Shown: positions 48,242 through 57,097 of the stretch, one piece after another
Numbering within the stretch: position 1 is the first letter of the stretch
Layout: every line of letters starts with the position of its first letter
DNA from: Candidatus Neomicrothrix sp. UBA2131
GTDB lineage: Bacteria; Actinomycetota; Acidimicrobiia; Acidimicrobiales; MedAcidi-G1
Direction of reading: 5' to 3'
Length of the DNA: 64,000 nt
Assembly: GCA_002329075.1 (NCBI GenBank)
Contig: DCXR01000080.1
Location: 1 to 64,000 of the forward strand
The notes under the pieces: generated by a model
Database searches by the model: none
What the model was told of the DNA's origin: nothing
The model's input: the letters and a program-made list of their open reading frames with translations, nothing else
Position numbers and translations under genes: made by a program

Positions 48242-49654
48242 TCAGCCCCGGACGGGGCGGGCCTTCCAGAAGTAGTTGTGGATGCCGTCGGCGGTGTGGA
48301 GCCGACGGAAGGTCATGGCGACCCGGTCCCCGACGGCGACCTCGGTCGGGTCGACGTCGGTGAGTTCGACGGGCATGCGGCCGCCGCCGTCGAAGTCGAC
48401 GACGGCGAAGACGATTGGCGGGCTGGGCGAATAGGCCAGCCGGTCGACGGTGAACGTGACGATGGTGCCCTCGTTGTCGGCCATGGGGGCAGGCTCCATG
48501 TCGTCGACGGCTCCGCCTCCGATGCCGACCCGGGAGGGCGGCAGGTGTGTGGTGCCGGTGGTGGCGTCCCTCGAGCCGACGAACCCGTGCTTCCAGTCGC
48601 TGCGTCGGAGCGAGGCGGAGGCCGACGGCCGGCTGGGGGCCGGACGGTTGGGCGGCTGGACCTCGAGCAGGCCCCGCCATGCGAGGTAAGTGGGATAGGC
48701 GACGTCGGCGCGATCCTCTACCTGGGTGGCGACACTGCGCGACGGGCGTCCGCTGGCCAGGGCGTCGGTGGTGCGGAACATCAGCACCTCGACCCCGTCG
48801 GCCAGCACGACCAGGGCGACCACCCGGCCGGCGTCGGCGCTGTCGAGCGTGTCGGCGAGGAGCAGCGCCGGGTGGGCGGCGCCGCTGTTGCCGACCGTGT
48901 CGGCGAGGTCGTCGGCGACGGCCACGCCGAGTCGACCGCCGAGGCGCTTGACCGCCCGCCCGTGGAGGCCGGTGACGATGGCGGTGCCGATGTCGGCGGC
49001 GTCGAGGCCGGTGTCGGCGAGTGCGGCAGACCAGGCCCGGTCGAGGAGGGGCCCGTAGGCCTGCTCGCCGAAGCGCTCCTCCCATGTGTGGGAGGTGGCG
49101 TCGCCCGGTGTGCGCCAGCGGTCGAGGAACTCGGCGGTGGTCGAGGCGCCGCCGAGGTAGTCGGCCAGCAGCGGGCCGTCGGCTGAGGACCCGGTGAGTA
49201 CGGCCGCTGCGGCATCGCCACCGGCAGCTTCGTCAGCGGAGGTCGGCAGACCGACGCGCAGGTCGGAAGCCACGACGAGCGTGCGTCCGGAACTCGCCAG
49301 TGCGGCCCGCAGGGAGCCGACCGCCGAACGGACGGCGCCGCCGAGGTCGAGGGCGGGTACCGCTGCATCGAGCCGCAGCGCCGCATGGACCGTGGTGGCG
49401 TTGGTCTTGTCGACGTAGGCAGGGACGACCGTGGAGAACCAGAGTGAGTCCGGGGACAGACTCGACGAGTCGCCGGAGCCGAGCGCCTGGCGGGCAGCTT
49501 CGACGCCCATCGTGGTGGTGTCCTGGTCGAACGAGGCGACGGAGCGCCACCCCCGGCCACCGCCGGAACCCATGACGCCCGAGATCGCCGCCCGGTCGAG
49601 GCGGCGGTACGGCACGTGGGCGCCGTATGCGAGAATCCCCCTGGTTTCGGTCAT
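48242..49654 (-). CDS. Fusion of HMG-CoA synthase/thiolase-like domain and DUF35 OB-fold, without cysteine
   Basis: The first 310 residues of this 470-residue protein follow the thiolase fold of HMG-CoA synthase-like proteins (ILAYGAHVPYRRLDR, TVGNSGAAHPALLLADTL). The C-terminal 110 residues look like a DUF35 OB-fold (IVTFTVDRLAYSPSPPIVFAVVDF...GDRVAMTFRRL). The whole chain has no cysteine: the catalytic Cys region reads DLGGAVRSAVGSL and the usual zinc-ribbon cysteines before the OB-fold are replaced. It is therefore probably a non-catalytic partner that stabilises the adjacent thiolase or delivers acyl-CoA. GAGGA lies 6 bases before ATG 49654. Confidence 0.75.
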   Translation of the reverse strand: MTETRGILAYGAHVPYRRLDRAAISGVMGSGGGRGWRSVASFDQDTTTMGVEAARQALGSGDSSSLSPDSLWFSTVVPAYVDKTNATTVHAALRLDAAVPALDLGGAVRSAVGSLRAALASSGRTLVVASDLRVGLPTSADEAAGGDAAAAVLTGSSADGPLLADYLGGASTTAEFLDRWRTPGDATSHTWEERFGEQAYGPLLDRAWSAALADTGLDAADIGTAIVTGLHGRAVKRLGGRLGVAVADDLADTVGNSGAAHPALLLADTLDSADAGRVVALVVLADGVEVLMFRTTDALASGRPSRSVATQVEDRADVAYPTYLAWRGLLEVQPPNRPAPSRPSASASLRRSDWKHGFVGSRDATTGTTHLPPSRVGIGGGAVDDMEPAPMADNEGTIVTFTVDRLAYSPSPPIVFAVVDFDGGGRMPVELTDVDPTEVAVGDRVAMTFRRLHTADGIHNYFWKARPVRG

Positions 49655-49673
49655 ATTGCGTCCTCAGTGCCAG

Positions 49674-49694
49674 AATCTGACGGTCCGTCAGATT
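49674..49694. promoter_or_regulatory. 21-bp perfect palindrome, operator AATCTGACGG-T-CCGTCAGATT
   Basis: Ten-base arms flank a single central base. The core TCTGAC-N5-GTCAGA recurs at 51031-51047. It lies between divergent genes, just upstream of the -10 (TAGGGT, 49701-49706) of the plus-strand gene. A TetR-type repressor of the CoA module is likely. Confidence 0.78.
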
Positions 49695-49700
49695 TCAGCC

Positions 49701-49706
49701 TAGGGT
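49701..49706 (+). promoter_or_regulatory. -10 hexamer TAGGGT for the CaiB/BaiF gene at 49739
   Basis: The start point would fall near 49713. AGGAG at 49729-49733 gives a Shine-Dalgarno 5 bases before the ATG, so this gene has a normal leader. Confidence 0.5.
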
Positions 49707-49738
49707 GTCGAGACCTGCTCGGCACAACAGGAGAGCAC

Positions 49739-50989
49739 ATGCAGCTCGGCGACATCGGGAACCCCGACGCCCTCCCCCACGGCAAGCCGCTCGACGGTGT
49801 GCGCATCCTCGCCGCCGAGCAGATGCAGTCGCTCCCTTTCGCCACCCAGTTGCTGGCCCGACTCGGCGCCGACGTGGTCAAGGTCGAGCACCCGGTACAC
49901 GGCGAGTCGGGCCGCGGCTCCACGCCGGCGATGCTCGATCCCGAGGGTCGCAGCGTGGGCGCCACATTCCTGCGCAACAACTTCAACAAGCGCAGCCTGG
50001 GCCTCGACCTGCACAGCGATGCCGGCCGCGCCCTGTTCCTGCGCCTTGTGCCCCGCTTCGACGTCGTCGCCGACAACTTCAAGCCGGGGACGATGGCGAA
50101 GTTCGGCCTCGGCTACGACGACATCGCCGCAGCCCACCCGGAAGCCGTGGTCGTCTCGATCTCGGGGTTCGGCAACACCGGCGAATCGCCCTACCGGGAC
50201 TGGCCGGCCTACAACTCGATCGTCGAGGCCATGTCGGGCATCTACGACTACATGCGGCCCCCCGACGGCCCGCCGAGGGTCAACCCGATGGGTGCCGTCG
50301 CCGACATCACGGCCGGCCTCTTCGCCGTCATCGGCATCCTCTCCGCACTCCGTCACCGTGAGGCCACGGGCCTTGGCCAGTACATCGACCTGGCCATGTT
50401 CGATACGACCGTGGCGCTCGCCGACCTGGTCGTGAACTTCCAGTCACTCGGCATCCCACGCAACCCCGTTCCAGCCCCGTTCGTGATCACACCGGTGCGG
50501 TGCAGCGACGGCTACATCGTGCTCCAGTTCGTGCGCGAGCACCAGTTCGAGCGCCTGGCCGACCTGGTCGACTGCCCCGAGTGGAAGGACGACCCCCGTT
50601 TCGCCGAACGCACGGATTGGGGCCTCCACCTGGCCGACGTGATCCTCCCTGCCGTCGAGGCCTGGGTCGACGGGCGCAGTCGCGTCGAGGTGGCCGACGC
50701 CCTGGCCGCCGCCAACCTGGTGGCCGGGCCTTCGCACACTTCGGAGGAGGTGGTGGCCGACCCACACCTCGAGGCCCGCAACATGGTGGTCGCCATGCCC
50801 CGTACCGACGGCGTCGAACCGCCGGTCCTCGTCCCCGGCAACCCGCTCAAGATGTCGCGGGTGGCCGACGGCCCCGAGACCCGGGTGCCGTGGATGGGCG
50901 AGCACACCGCCGAGATCCTCGTGGCCGAACTGGGACTCGACGCCGACGAACTGGCCCGACTGCGGTCCGAAGGCGTCATCACCGACTGA
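49739..50989 (+). CDS. CaiB/BaiF family (class III) CoA-transferase
   Basis: The 416-residue protein has the family features: LARLGADVVKVEHPVHGESGRG with the CoA-site, NFNKRSLGLDLHSDAGRALFL, the FKPGTMAKFGLGYDDI block, and the catalytic Asp region GQYIDLAMFDT. It moves CoA between carboxylates, or epimerises 2-methylacyl-CoA. It is transcribed away from the thiolase pair from a promoter flanked by the palindromic operator at 49674-49694, so it belongs to the same regulon. Confidence 0.88.
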   Translation: MQLGDIGNPDALPHGKPLDGVRILAAEQMQSLPFATQLLARLGADVVKVEHPVHGESGRGSTPAMLDPEGRSVGATFLRNNFNKRSLGLDLHSDAGRALFLRLVPRFDVVADNFKPGTMAKFGLGYDDIAAAHPEAVVVSISGFGNTGESPYRDWPAYNSIVEAMSGIYDYMRPPDGPPRVNPMGAVADITAGLFAVIGILSALRHREATGLGQYIDLAMFDTTVALADLVVNFQSLGIPRNPVPAPFVITPVRCSDGYIVLQFVREHQFERLADLVDCPEWKDDPRFAERTDWGLHLADVILPAVEAWVDGRSRVEVADALAAANLVAGPSHTSEEVVADPHLEARNMVVAMPRTDGVEPPVLVPGNPLKMSRVADGPETRVPWMGEHTAEILVAELGLDADELARLRSEGVITD

Positions 50990-51030
50990 CCGCATTGGTG
51001 GCTAGGTGGCCGGTGGCGGTAGAGTTGGTT

Positions 51031-51047
51031 TCTGACACACCGTCAGA
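51031..51047. promoter_or_regulatory. Second copy of the operator, TCTGAC-N5-GTCAGA
   Basis: It has the same half-sites as 49676-49692. It overlaps the expected start point of the acyl-CoA dehydrogenase operon (-10 TAGAGT at 51020-51025), a classical repressor position. Confidence 0.7.
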
Positions 51048-51082
51048 TCTTCTGGACGCCCCGAAAGGTCCCCGAAACCCCC

Positions 51083-52276
51083 ATGGACTTCGACTTCTCC
51101 CCCGAGCAGCAGGCCTTCCTCGACGAGGTCGAGGCCTTCCTCGACGCCAACGACGACCCCGAGGTGTTCGACCCCACTCGGGAGAACATGGCCCAGATCG
51201 TCGACACGCCCAAGCGCCGGGCCCTCATGAAGAAGATCGGCGAACAGGGCTGGCTCGGCATCACCTGGCCGAAGGAATACGGCGGCAACGAGGGCGAGGG
51301 CGTCTACGAGTACCTGCTCAACGAGGCGCTGGCCGCCCGCGGCGGCCCCCAGATCGGCAAGGGCGTCGGCATCATCGGCAAGACCCTCATAGCCCACGGC
51401 TCCGAGATCCTCAAGGAGGAGTTCCTGCCGAAGATCCTCGCCAACGAGGTCGAGTTCGCCATCGGCTACAGCGAGCCCGAGGCCGGCTCCGACGCCGCCG
51501 CCATGAAGCTCAAGGCCGTCGAAACCGATGGTGGCTGGATCCTCAACGGCCAGAAGACCTGGACCACCTCCGCCCACTTCGCCGAGTGGTACTGGGTCGG
51601 CGCCCGTACCGACCCCGACGCCGCCAAGCACTTCGGCATCACCCTGTTCCTCGTGCCTCTCGACCACCCGGGCATCACGGTCCAGGGGATCATGACGATG
51701 GGCGACGAGATCACCAACGACGTGTTCTTCGACGACGTGTTCGTGCCCGACGAGTACGTGGTCGGCGAACTCAACCACGGCTTCCAGTACATCTCCCAGG
51801 CCCTCGACATCGAGCGTTTCACGATGTTCACGTTCTCGCCGGTCGGGCAGCGCCTTGACCTGCTGATCGACCACGTCCGCACCGCCACCCGCGACGGCCG
51901 GCCCCTCAAGGACGACCCCCGGGTGCGCTCGCGCATCGCCCGCCTTGCCACCAGCGCCGAAGTGGCGCGCGGCCTGGGCCTGCGGGTGGTCGACGCCTCG
52001 ATGAAGGCCGAACACGGCGGCGGCCCCCCACCCACCGTCGAGTCTTCGGAGTACAAGCTCTTCACGACCGAGTTCTCCAAGGTCCTCGCCGACGCCTCGA
52101 TGGACCTCGGCGGCCCCGGCACCCAACTGCGGGTCGGCACCGAGGAGGCCCCCATGGAAGGCCGGGCCGAGTCGACCTACCGCTACACGGTGCTCGACAC
52201 CATCGGCGGCGGCACCTCCGAGGTGCAGAAGAACATCATCACCCGACGGGGCCTCGGCCTCCCGAAGAACTTCTAG
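51083..52276 (+). CDS. Acyl-CoA dehydrogenase
   Basis: The 397-residue flavoenzyme has the FAD/substrate motifs GYSEPEAGSDAAA and KTWTTSAHFAEWYWVG, and the C-terminal TIGGGTSEVQKNIITRRGLGLP. It introduces the alpha-beta double bond into an acyl-CoA. The N-terminus MDFDFSPEQQAFLDEV is typical. Actinobacterial homologs of this type (FadE29-like) pair with a second, FadE28-like subunit; a candidate lies at 54475. First gene of a five-gene unit under the operator at 51031. Confidence 0.9.
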   Translation: MDFDFSPEQQAFLDEVEAFLDANDDPEVFDPTRENMAQIVDTPKRRALMKKIGEQGWLGITWPKEYGGNEGEGVYEYLLNEALAARGGPQIGKGVGIIGKTLIAHGSEILKEEFLPKILANEVEFAIGYSEPEAGSDAAAMKLKAVETDGGWILNGQKTWTTSAHFAEWYWVGARTDPDAAKHFGITLFLVPLDHPGITVQGIMTMGDEITNDVFFDDVFVPDEYVVGELNHGFQYISQALDIERFTMFTFSPVGQRLDLLIDHVRTATRDGRPLKDDPRVRSRIARLATSAEVARGLGLRVVDASMKAEHGGGPPPTVESSEYKLFTTEFSKVLADASMDLGGPGTQLRVGTEEAPMEGRAESTYRYTVLDTIGGGTSEVQKNIITRRGLGLPKNF

Positions 52277-52284
52277 GCGCGACC

Positions 52285-53451
52285 GTGGCCGGCCGACCGC
52301 TGCTCGACGGAGTCACCGTGCTGGACCTTGCCTCCGTGGGCCCGGCAGCGCGTGCGTCGCGCTGGCTGGCCGACTGGGGCGCAGACGTGGTCAAGGTCGG
52401 GCCGGTGCCGGCCGACGACGCCGTCCAGGTCACGCCACCCGCCTACGCCTACGGCGCCCACCGCGGGATGCGCCGGGTGATGCTCGACCTCAGGTCCGAT
52501 GCCGGCCGCGACGCCTTCCTGCGGCTCGTCGCCGGCGCCGATGTCGTCATCGAGAGCTTCCGACCAGGCGTGATGGACCGGCTGGACATCGGCTACGACG
52601 ACCTGAGGGCCGCCAACCCCGACATCGTCCTGTGCTCGACGACCGGCTTCGGCCAGACCGGGCCCCGGGCCGGTTGGGCCGGCCACGACATCAACTACCT
52701 CGCCGTCGGTGGCTACCTGCACTGCTCGGGCCGCGACGAGCGGGGTGCACCGGTGCTGGCCGGCGCCACGATCGCCGACTCGGCCGGCGGCGGCCTCCAG
52801 GCCGTGGCGGCCATCTGCGCTGCGCTGGTCGCCCGGTCGACCACCGGAGGGGGCGCACACCTCGACGTCTCGATCTCCGACGGCGTGCTGTCACTCATGT
52901 CCCTGGCGGTCGACGAGTACCTGGCCGAGGGCGTCGAACCCGGTCCTCGCCACGGCCTCCTCACCGGCCGCTACGCCTGGTACGACCTCTACGAGGCGTC
53001 CGACGGCGGCTGGCTGGCCGTGGGCGCCATCGAACCCCGCTTCTTCGCCAACCTCTGCCGGGCACTCGGCTGCGAGCAGTGGGTGGACCGCCAGTACGAC
53101 GACGGGGCCATCGACGCCATGCGGGCCGACTTCGCCACCGCCTTCGCCACCCGCACCCGCGACGAATGGGCCGCCGACCTGGGGCCGGCCGACACCTGCG
53201 TGTCAGCGGTGCTCGGCATCCCCGAGGTCGTGGCCGACGAGCAGTTCGGGGCACGCGGATCGTTCGTGGATGCCGTGCACCCGACGGCCGGCGCACTGCG
53301 CCAGGTGGCCGCACCGCTGGCCGGACAGGTCGACGCCACCGCGCTCGACGTCCCCGACTTCGCCGATCCGCACACCGACGAGGTGCTGGCTGCGGTCGGG
53401 ATCGACGCCGACACGCTCGCCGCCTGGCGGGCCGAAGGGGCGATCGCATGA
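52285..53451 (+). CDS. CaiB/BaiF family CoA-transferase or methylacyl-CoA racemase-like protein
   Basis: The 388-residue protein resembles class III transferases but with a simpler N-terminus (LDLASVGPAARASRWLADWGADVVKVG). Key blocks are MLDLRSDAGRDAFLRL, ESFRPGVMDRLDIGYDDL and GGAHLDVSISDGV with the catalytic Asp. The 2-methylacyl-CoA racemase group, which acts on sterol side chains and methyl-branched acids, is a good alternative. It starts at GTG 52285, 8 bases after the previous stop, and ends overlapping the next gene (ATGA). Confidence 0.85.
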   Translation: MAGRPLLDGVTVLDLASVGPAARASRWLADWGADVVKVGPVPADDAVQVTPPAYAYGAHRGMRRVMLDLRSDAGRDAFLRLVAGADVVIESFRPGVMDRLDIGYDDLRAANPDIVLCSTTGFGQTGPRAGWAGHDINYLAVGGYLHCSGRDERGAPVLAGATIADSAGGGLQAVAAICAALVARSTTGGGAHLDVSISDGVLSLMSLAVDEYLAEGVEPGPRHGLLTGRYAWYDLYEASDGGWLAVGAIEPRFFANLCRALGCEQWVDRQYDDGAIDAMRADFATAFATRTRDEWAADLGPADTCVSAVLGIPEVVADEQFGARGSFVDAVHPTAGALRQVAAPLAGQVDATALDVPDFADPHTDEVLAAVGIDADTLAAWRAEGAIA

Positions 53452-53984
53452 GCGGCTCGCCCACCACCGACCTCGCCGCGATACCCACGTTCGTGCTCGA
53501 CAAGGTCGGGCAGGTCCAGTACGAGGAGGACGGCGGCTTCCCGGTCGAGCACGGCTACATCTGGAACACCTGCGCCGCCACCGAGAACGGCAACCCGCTG
53601 TTCTGGGACGAGGCCGTGGCCGACGAACTCACCGATGGCCCCATCGCCCCACCGACGATGCTGTCGGTCTGGTTCCGGCCACACCACTGGTCGCCGGGCC
53701 GCACCGAGCCGGCCGTGCCGCTGCAGGCCCACTTCGACCTCAAGGACGACCTCGACCTGCCCGAGGCGATCATCTCCTCGAACACCATCACGTTCCACGA
53801 CCCGGTCCGCATCGGCGACCGGATCCGATCCCGGCAGGTACTGCGTTCGGTCAGCGACCCCAAGACCACGAAGCTGGGGCGGGGCCGCTTCTGGGTGATC
53901 GACGTCGAGTACCTCAACCAGGATGACGCCCTGGTCGGCGTCGAGTCGTACACGGCGTTCGGCTACCGACGGGAAACACGGTGA
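53448..53984 (+). CDS. MaoC-like hot-dog protein (FAS1-type dehydratase/ChsH2-like N-domain)
   Basis: The 178-residue protein has the hot-dog helix region and lead-in (GYIWNTCAATENGNPLFWDE, APPTMLSVWFRP) of MaoC N-domain proteins, with strands in SNTITFHDPVRIGDRIRSRQVL and RGRFWVIDVEYLNQ. It has no DUF35 extension, unlike mycobacterial ChsH2. It overlaps the next gene by 4 bases, so it probably forms a heteromeric hydratase with it; the catalytic Asp/His are not obvious in this subunit. Confidence 0.78.
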   Translation: MSGSPTTDLAAIPTFVLDKVGQVQYEEDGGFPVEHGYIWNTCAATENGNPLFWDEAVADELTDGPIAPPTMLSVWFRPHHWSPGRTEPAVPLQAHFDLKDDLDLPEAIISSNTITFHDPVRIGDRIRSRQVLRSVSDPKTTKLGRGRFWVIDVEYLNQDDALVGVESYTAFGYRRETR

Positions 53985-54475
53985 CCGGATACCTCCTCCA
54001 TGGCGACGTCTCGGTCGGCGACACGCCTCCCCCGCTCGGGGTCGACGTGACCGCCACGACCGTGGTACTGGGCGCCCTCGCCTCGCGCGACTGGCGACCC
54101 ATGCACCACGACAAGAACTTCGCCGTCGAGCGCAACGGCACACAGGACATCTTCCTCAACACCCCCAACCAGGCCGCCTGGTTCGAGCGCTACGTCACCG
54201 ACTGGACCGGCCCGACCGGGCGCCTCGGACGCATGACGTTCCGCATGAACACGTCGGTGTTCCCGGGCGACCACATGGTGTTCGACGCCACCGTCACCGG
54301 CACCCACGTGGATGCCGTCGGCTGCGGCTGGGTCGAACTCGACGTGGCGCTCATGGTCGGCGACGTGGCCACCACCACCTGCGCCGTGCAGGTGGCGCTC
54401 CCGATCGACGACGACGACAACCCGTGGAACCGCCGGGGCGACTCCTGGCACCCCGACAGCAAGGGCGACAACTGA
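53981..54475 (+). CDS. MaoC-like enoyl-CoA hydratase subunit (ChsH1-like)
   Basis: The 164-residue hot-dog protein contains ASRDWRPMHHDKNFA, which matches the hydratase motif D-x-x-P-x-H-x-D of ChsH1-type enzymes and carries the catalytic Asp and His. FLNTPNQAAWFERYVTDW and TFRMNTSVFPGDHM complete the fold. It is expected to hydrate the enoyl-CoA made by the dehydrogenase, with the product of the preceding overlapping gene. Its TGA overlaps the next start (TGATG). Confidence 0.82.
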   Translation: MTGYLLHGDVSVGDTPPPLGVDVTATTVVLGALASRDWRPMHHDKNFAVERNGTQDIFLNTPNQAAWFERYVTDWTGPTGRLGRMTFRMNTSVFPGDHMVFDATVTGTHVDAVGCGWVELDVALMVGDVATTTCAVQVALPIDDDDNPWNRRGDSWHPDSKGDN

Positions 54476-55584
54476 TGGACCTCGACTTCACCGAGGAGCA
54501 GGACATGCTCCGGGAGGCGATGGCCGGCCTCTGCACCGACGCCACCGACACCGTGCGCCCGCTCGAAAACGACCCCCGGGGCTTCGACGACGGCTTCTGG
54601 GACCAACTCGTCACCATGGGCCTCACCGGCCTGATGATCCCCGAAGAGCACGGCGGGTCGGCGATGGGGCTCCTCGACGCCACCATCGTCTACGAGGAGT
54701 TGGGCCGCAGCCTCGTCCCGTCACCGCACTTCGTGTCGTCCGTGGTCTCGGCCGGGGTGCTGTTGGCCGGTGGCACCGCCGAGCAGCAGGCCGGGTGGCT
54801 GCCCCGCATCGCCGCCGGTGAGGCGATCCTCACCCCGGCGTACCTCGAGCCCGACAACGGCACCGGCCCGTCGGGCGTTCAACTAGCCGCCGCGTCCGAC
54901 GGCGACGACGTCGCGCTCACCGGCGTCAAGCGCCACGTGGCCTTCGCCTCGTCCGCCGACAGGCTCATCGTGTCGGCACGCGAACCAGCAGGCGTCAGCC
55001 TCTTCCTCGTGGATCCGGCCGCCGACGGCGTCACGCTCACCCAGCAGCTCACGGTCGCCTCCGACACGCAGTACCGGATCGACCTCGACGGGGTCCGGGT
55101 GCCCGCCACTGACCGGATCGGCGCCCCCGGTACCGGTTGGAGCACCTGGCATACCGCCATGCTCGACGCTGTGGTGCTGGTCGCCGCCCAGGCCATCGGC
55201 GCCGCCGAGGCCTCGCACACGCTCGCCACCGAATACGCCAAGGTCCGCCACCAGTTCGACAAGCCCCTCGGCGCATTCCAGTCGATAGGCCACTACCTGG
55301 CCGACGGTATCGCCGCAATCGACGGTGGCCGGGTGCTGGTCCAACAGGCCGCATGGGCCCGCGACCAGGGGCGCGACATCGCGACGCTGGCCCCCATGGC
55401 CAAGCTCTTCGCCACCCGGACCTGCCGGGACGTGGCTGCCACGACGATCCAGGTCCACGGCGGACTGGGCTTCACCGTCGAGTGCGACGCCCAGCTCTAC
55501 TTCCGACGGGCCAAGTCGTGGCAGCTCAACTGGTACGACGACACCCACCTCGAAGACCTCATCGCCTCCGAACTCCTGGACTGA
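54475..55584 (+). CDS. Acyl-CoA dehydrogenase-like subunit (FadE28-like)
   Basis: The 369-residue protein has the dehydrogenase fold ([56 protein letters not shown]). The C-terminal [24 protein letters not shown] is typical of FadE28-type subunits that share one active site with a FadE29-type partner. The usual G-S-E-x-Q FAD loop and EPEAGSD block are altered ([11 protein letters not shown]). A heterotetramer with the 51083 product is likely. Last gene of the unit. Confidence 0.85.
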   Translation: MDLDFTEEQDMLREAMAGLCTDATDTVRPLENDPRGFDDGFWDQLVTMGLTGLMIPEEHGGSAMGLLDATIVYEELGRSLVPSPHFVSSVVSAGVLLAGGTAEQQAGWLPRIAAGEAILTPAYLEPDNGTGPSGVQLAAASDGDDVALTGVKRHVAFASSADRLIVSAREPAGVSLFLVDPAADGVTLTQQLTVASDTQYRIDLDGVRVPATDRIGAPGTGWSTWHTAMLDAVVLVAAQAIGAAEASHTLATEYAKVRHQFDKPLGAFQSIGHYLADGIAAIDGGRVLVQQAAWARDQGRDIATLAPMAKLFATRTCRDVAATTIQVHGGLGFTVECDAQLYFRRAKSWQLNWYDDTHLEDLIASELLD

Positions 55585-55605
55585 ACCGGGCATTCGCCCC
55601 GTTCG

Positions 55606-56253
55606 TCAGCCCAGGACGCCGGTGGGGCAGGTGAGGCCGGTACCGCCGAGTCCGCAGTAACCCATCGGGTTCCGCGCCAGGTACTGCTGGTGGTACTCCT
55701 CGGCGAAGTAGAACGGACCTCGGTCCACGATCTCGGTGGCGATCGGATCGAAGTGGGCGGCGGCCAGCAGCGGGGCGAAGGCGTCACGGGTGGCCTCGGC
55801 GACAACCCGCTGGGCACCATCGGCAACGTAGATCCCCGAGCGGTACTGGGTGCCGATGTCATTGCCCTGGCGCATCCCCTGCGTGGGGTCATGGTTGTCC
55901 CAGAACACCCCGAGCACCCCCTCGAGCGGGATCCCGGCCGGGTCGAACACGACCAGCACCGCCTCGTTGTGCCCGGTGAGGCCTGTGCATACCTCCTGGT
56001 AGGTGGGGTTGGGGGTGTGCCCGCCCGAGTAGCCGACAGAGGTCGTCCACACACCGGGCGTCTCCCAGAAGCAGCGCTCGGCGCCCCAGAAGCAGCCCAT
56101 GCCGACGACGAGCGTCTCGAGGCCGTTGGGATAAGGCGGGGCGATCGGTCTGCCGTTGACGACGTGGGCGTCCTGGACCGACATCGGCGTGTCGCGGCCC
56201 GCAAGCGCCTCCTCGGGCCCGGGGATCGTGAGGGGCCTGCCGTGCAGGGACAT
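55606..56253 (-). CDS. msrA: Peptide methionine-(S)-S-oxide reductase
   Basis: The 215-residue enzyme reduces oxidised methionine in proteins. The catalytic Cys is C54 in [37 protein letters not shown] and [25 protein letters not shown] are the core motifs. TYQEVC gives a possible resolving Cys, and C-terminal [12 protein letters not shown] provides two more. ATG 56253 has TAGTCT 6 bases upstream, so it is probably leaderless. Confidence 0.95.
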   Translation of the reverse strand: MSLHGRPLTIPGPEEALAGRDTPMSVQDAHVVNGRPIAPPYPNGLETLVVGMGCFWGAERCFWETPGVWTTSVGYSGGHTPNPTYQEVCTGLTGHNEAVLVVFDPAGIPLEGVLGVFWDNHDPTQGMRQGNDIGTQYRSGIYVADGAQRVVAEATRDAFAPLLAAAHFDPIATEIVDRGPFYFAEEYHQQYLARNPMGYCGLGGTGLTCPTGVLG

Positions 56254-56259
56254 GTCCCG

Positions 56260-56265
56260 AGACTA
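56260..56265 (-). promoter_or_regulatory. -10 hexamer TAGTCT, 6 bases before msrA ATG 56253
   Basis: Fits TANNNT at leaderless spacing. Confidence 0.5.
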
Positions 56266-56273
56266 CGTCCGGT

Positions 56274-57086
56274 TCAGATCGTGAAGGCCAGGTTCTCGGC
56301 CAGGTGGCGGGCCAGTTCCTCGTCGCCGCCGAGCGCGACCCGCCCGTCGGCGAGGTAGGGGCCCGGGTCGACCCGGCCGCCGGTGAGGGCGGCGAAGTCC
56401 GTCGAGGAAGCGGCCAGCGTGGCGGTCGGGCCGGCCTCGAACTCGTCGACCGCATTCGCCCGTCCGTCGACCGCCACCCGCAGCACCCGTTCGACCGGGC
56501 CGGTCAGCACTATCTCGACGCGGCTGCCGTCGGGGGCGCCGCCCTTCTTGCCGATGATGTAGCCGATCGCGGTGGCGATCTCGTCGACCGACATCTCGGC
56601 CGGGAGTCCCGACTCGTCGCCGGGCATGCCCAACGGCTCGCGGCAGTCCTGGAGGTGCAACCAGACGTCGTAGACCCGGACCTGCATGAACCGGCCGTAG
56701 GGGGCCTCGCCTACGGGAGTCCAGCCCACGGCGAGGAACTCGTCGCCGGACATGGCGTCCAGATCTGCGAGGCGCTTCGCCGAGATCTCCCGGAAGGCCG
56801 CGAGCACGTCGGGACCGCTGGCCGACCGGAACGACTCGACCCACTTCTCGTTGCCGACGCCGGCCGGGTGCTTGATGTGGTCGCCACTCACCTCGAGGTC
56901 CGGGCCGGGCCGGCCGTCGAGCATGAGTTCTGTGCCGACGATGTGGGCAAGGTTGTCCTGGACCGTCCAACCCGGGCAGCGGCTGGGCGTGGCCCAGTCG
57001 TCGTCGGACAGCCCATCTGCGAAGGCGTCCCACTGGCCCCATGCCTCGGCCAGTCCGGTCAGGATTCGTGCGCGGTCGAGTTCCAT
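56274..57086 (-). CDS. Maleylpyruvate isomerase-fold protein (TIGR03083 type)
   Basis: The 270-residue protein has the DinB/MDMPI-like start (SRCPGWTVQDNLAHIVGTELML) and the second motif QVRVYDVWLHLQDCREPLG with the metal His, then a beta-rich C-terminal domain (VEIVLTGPVERVLRVAVDG) resembling SCP2/MDMPI_C. It belongs to the large actinobacterial group of mycothiol-linked DinB-superfamily enzymes; substrate unknown. It lies 11 bases from the DsbA-like gene and may share a transcript with it. Confidence 0.82.
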   Translation of the reverse strand: MELDRARILTGLAEAWGQWDAFADGLSDDDWATPSRCPGWTVQDNLAHIVGTELMLDGRPGPDLEVSGDHIKHPAGVGNEKWVESFRSASGPDVLAAFREISAKRLADLDAMSGDEFLAVGWTPVGEAPYGRFMQVRVYDVWLHLQDCREPLGMPGDESGLPAEMSVDEIATAIGYIIGKKGGAPDGSRVEIVLTGPVERVLRVAVDGRANAVDEFEAGPTATLAASSTDFAALTGGRVDPGPYLADGRVALGGDEELARHLAENLAFTI

Positions 57087-57097
57087 GGGTACTCCGA

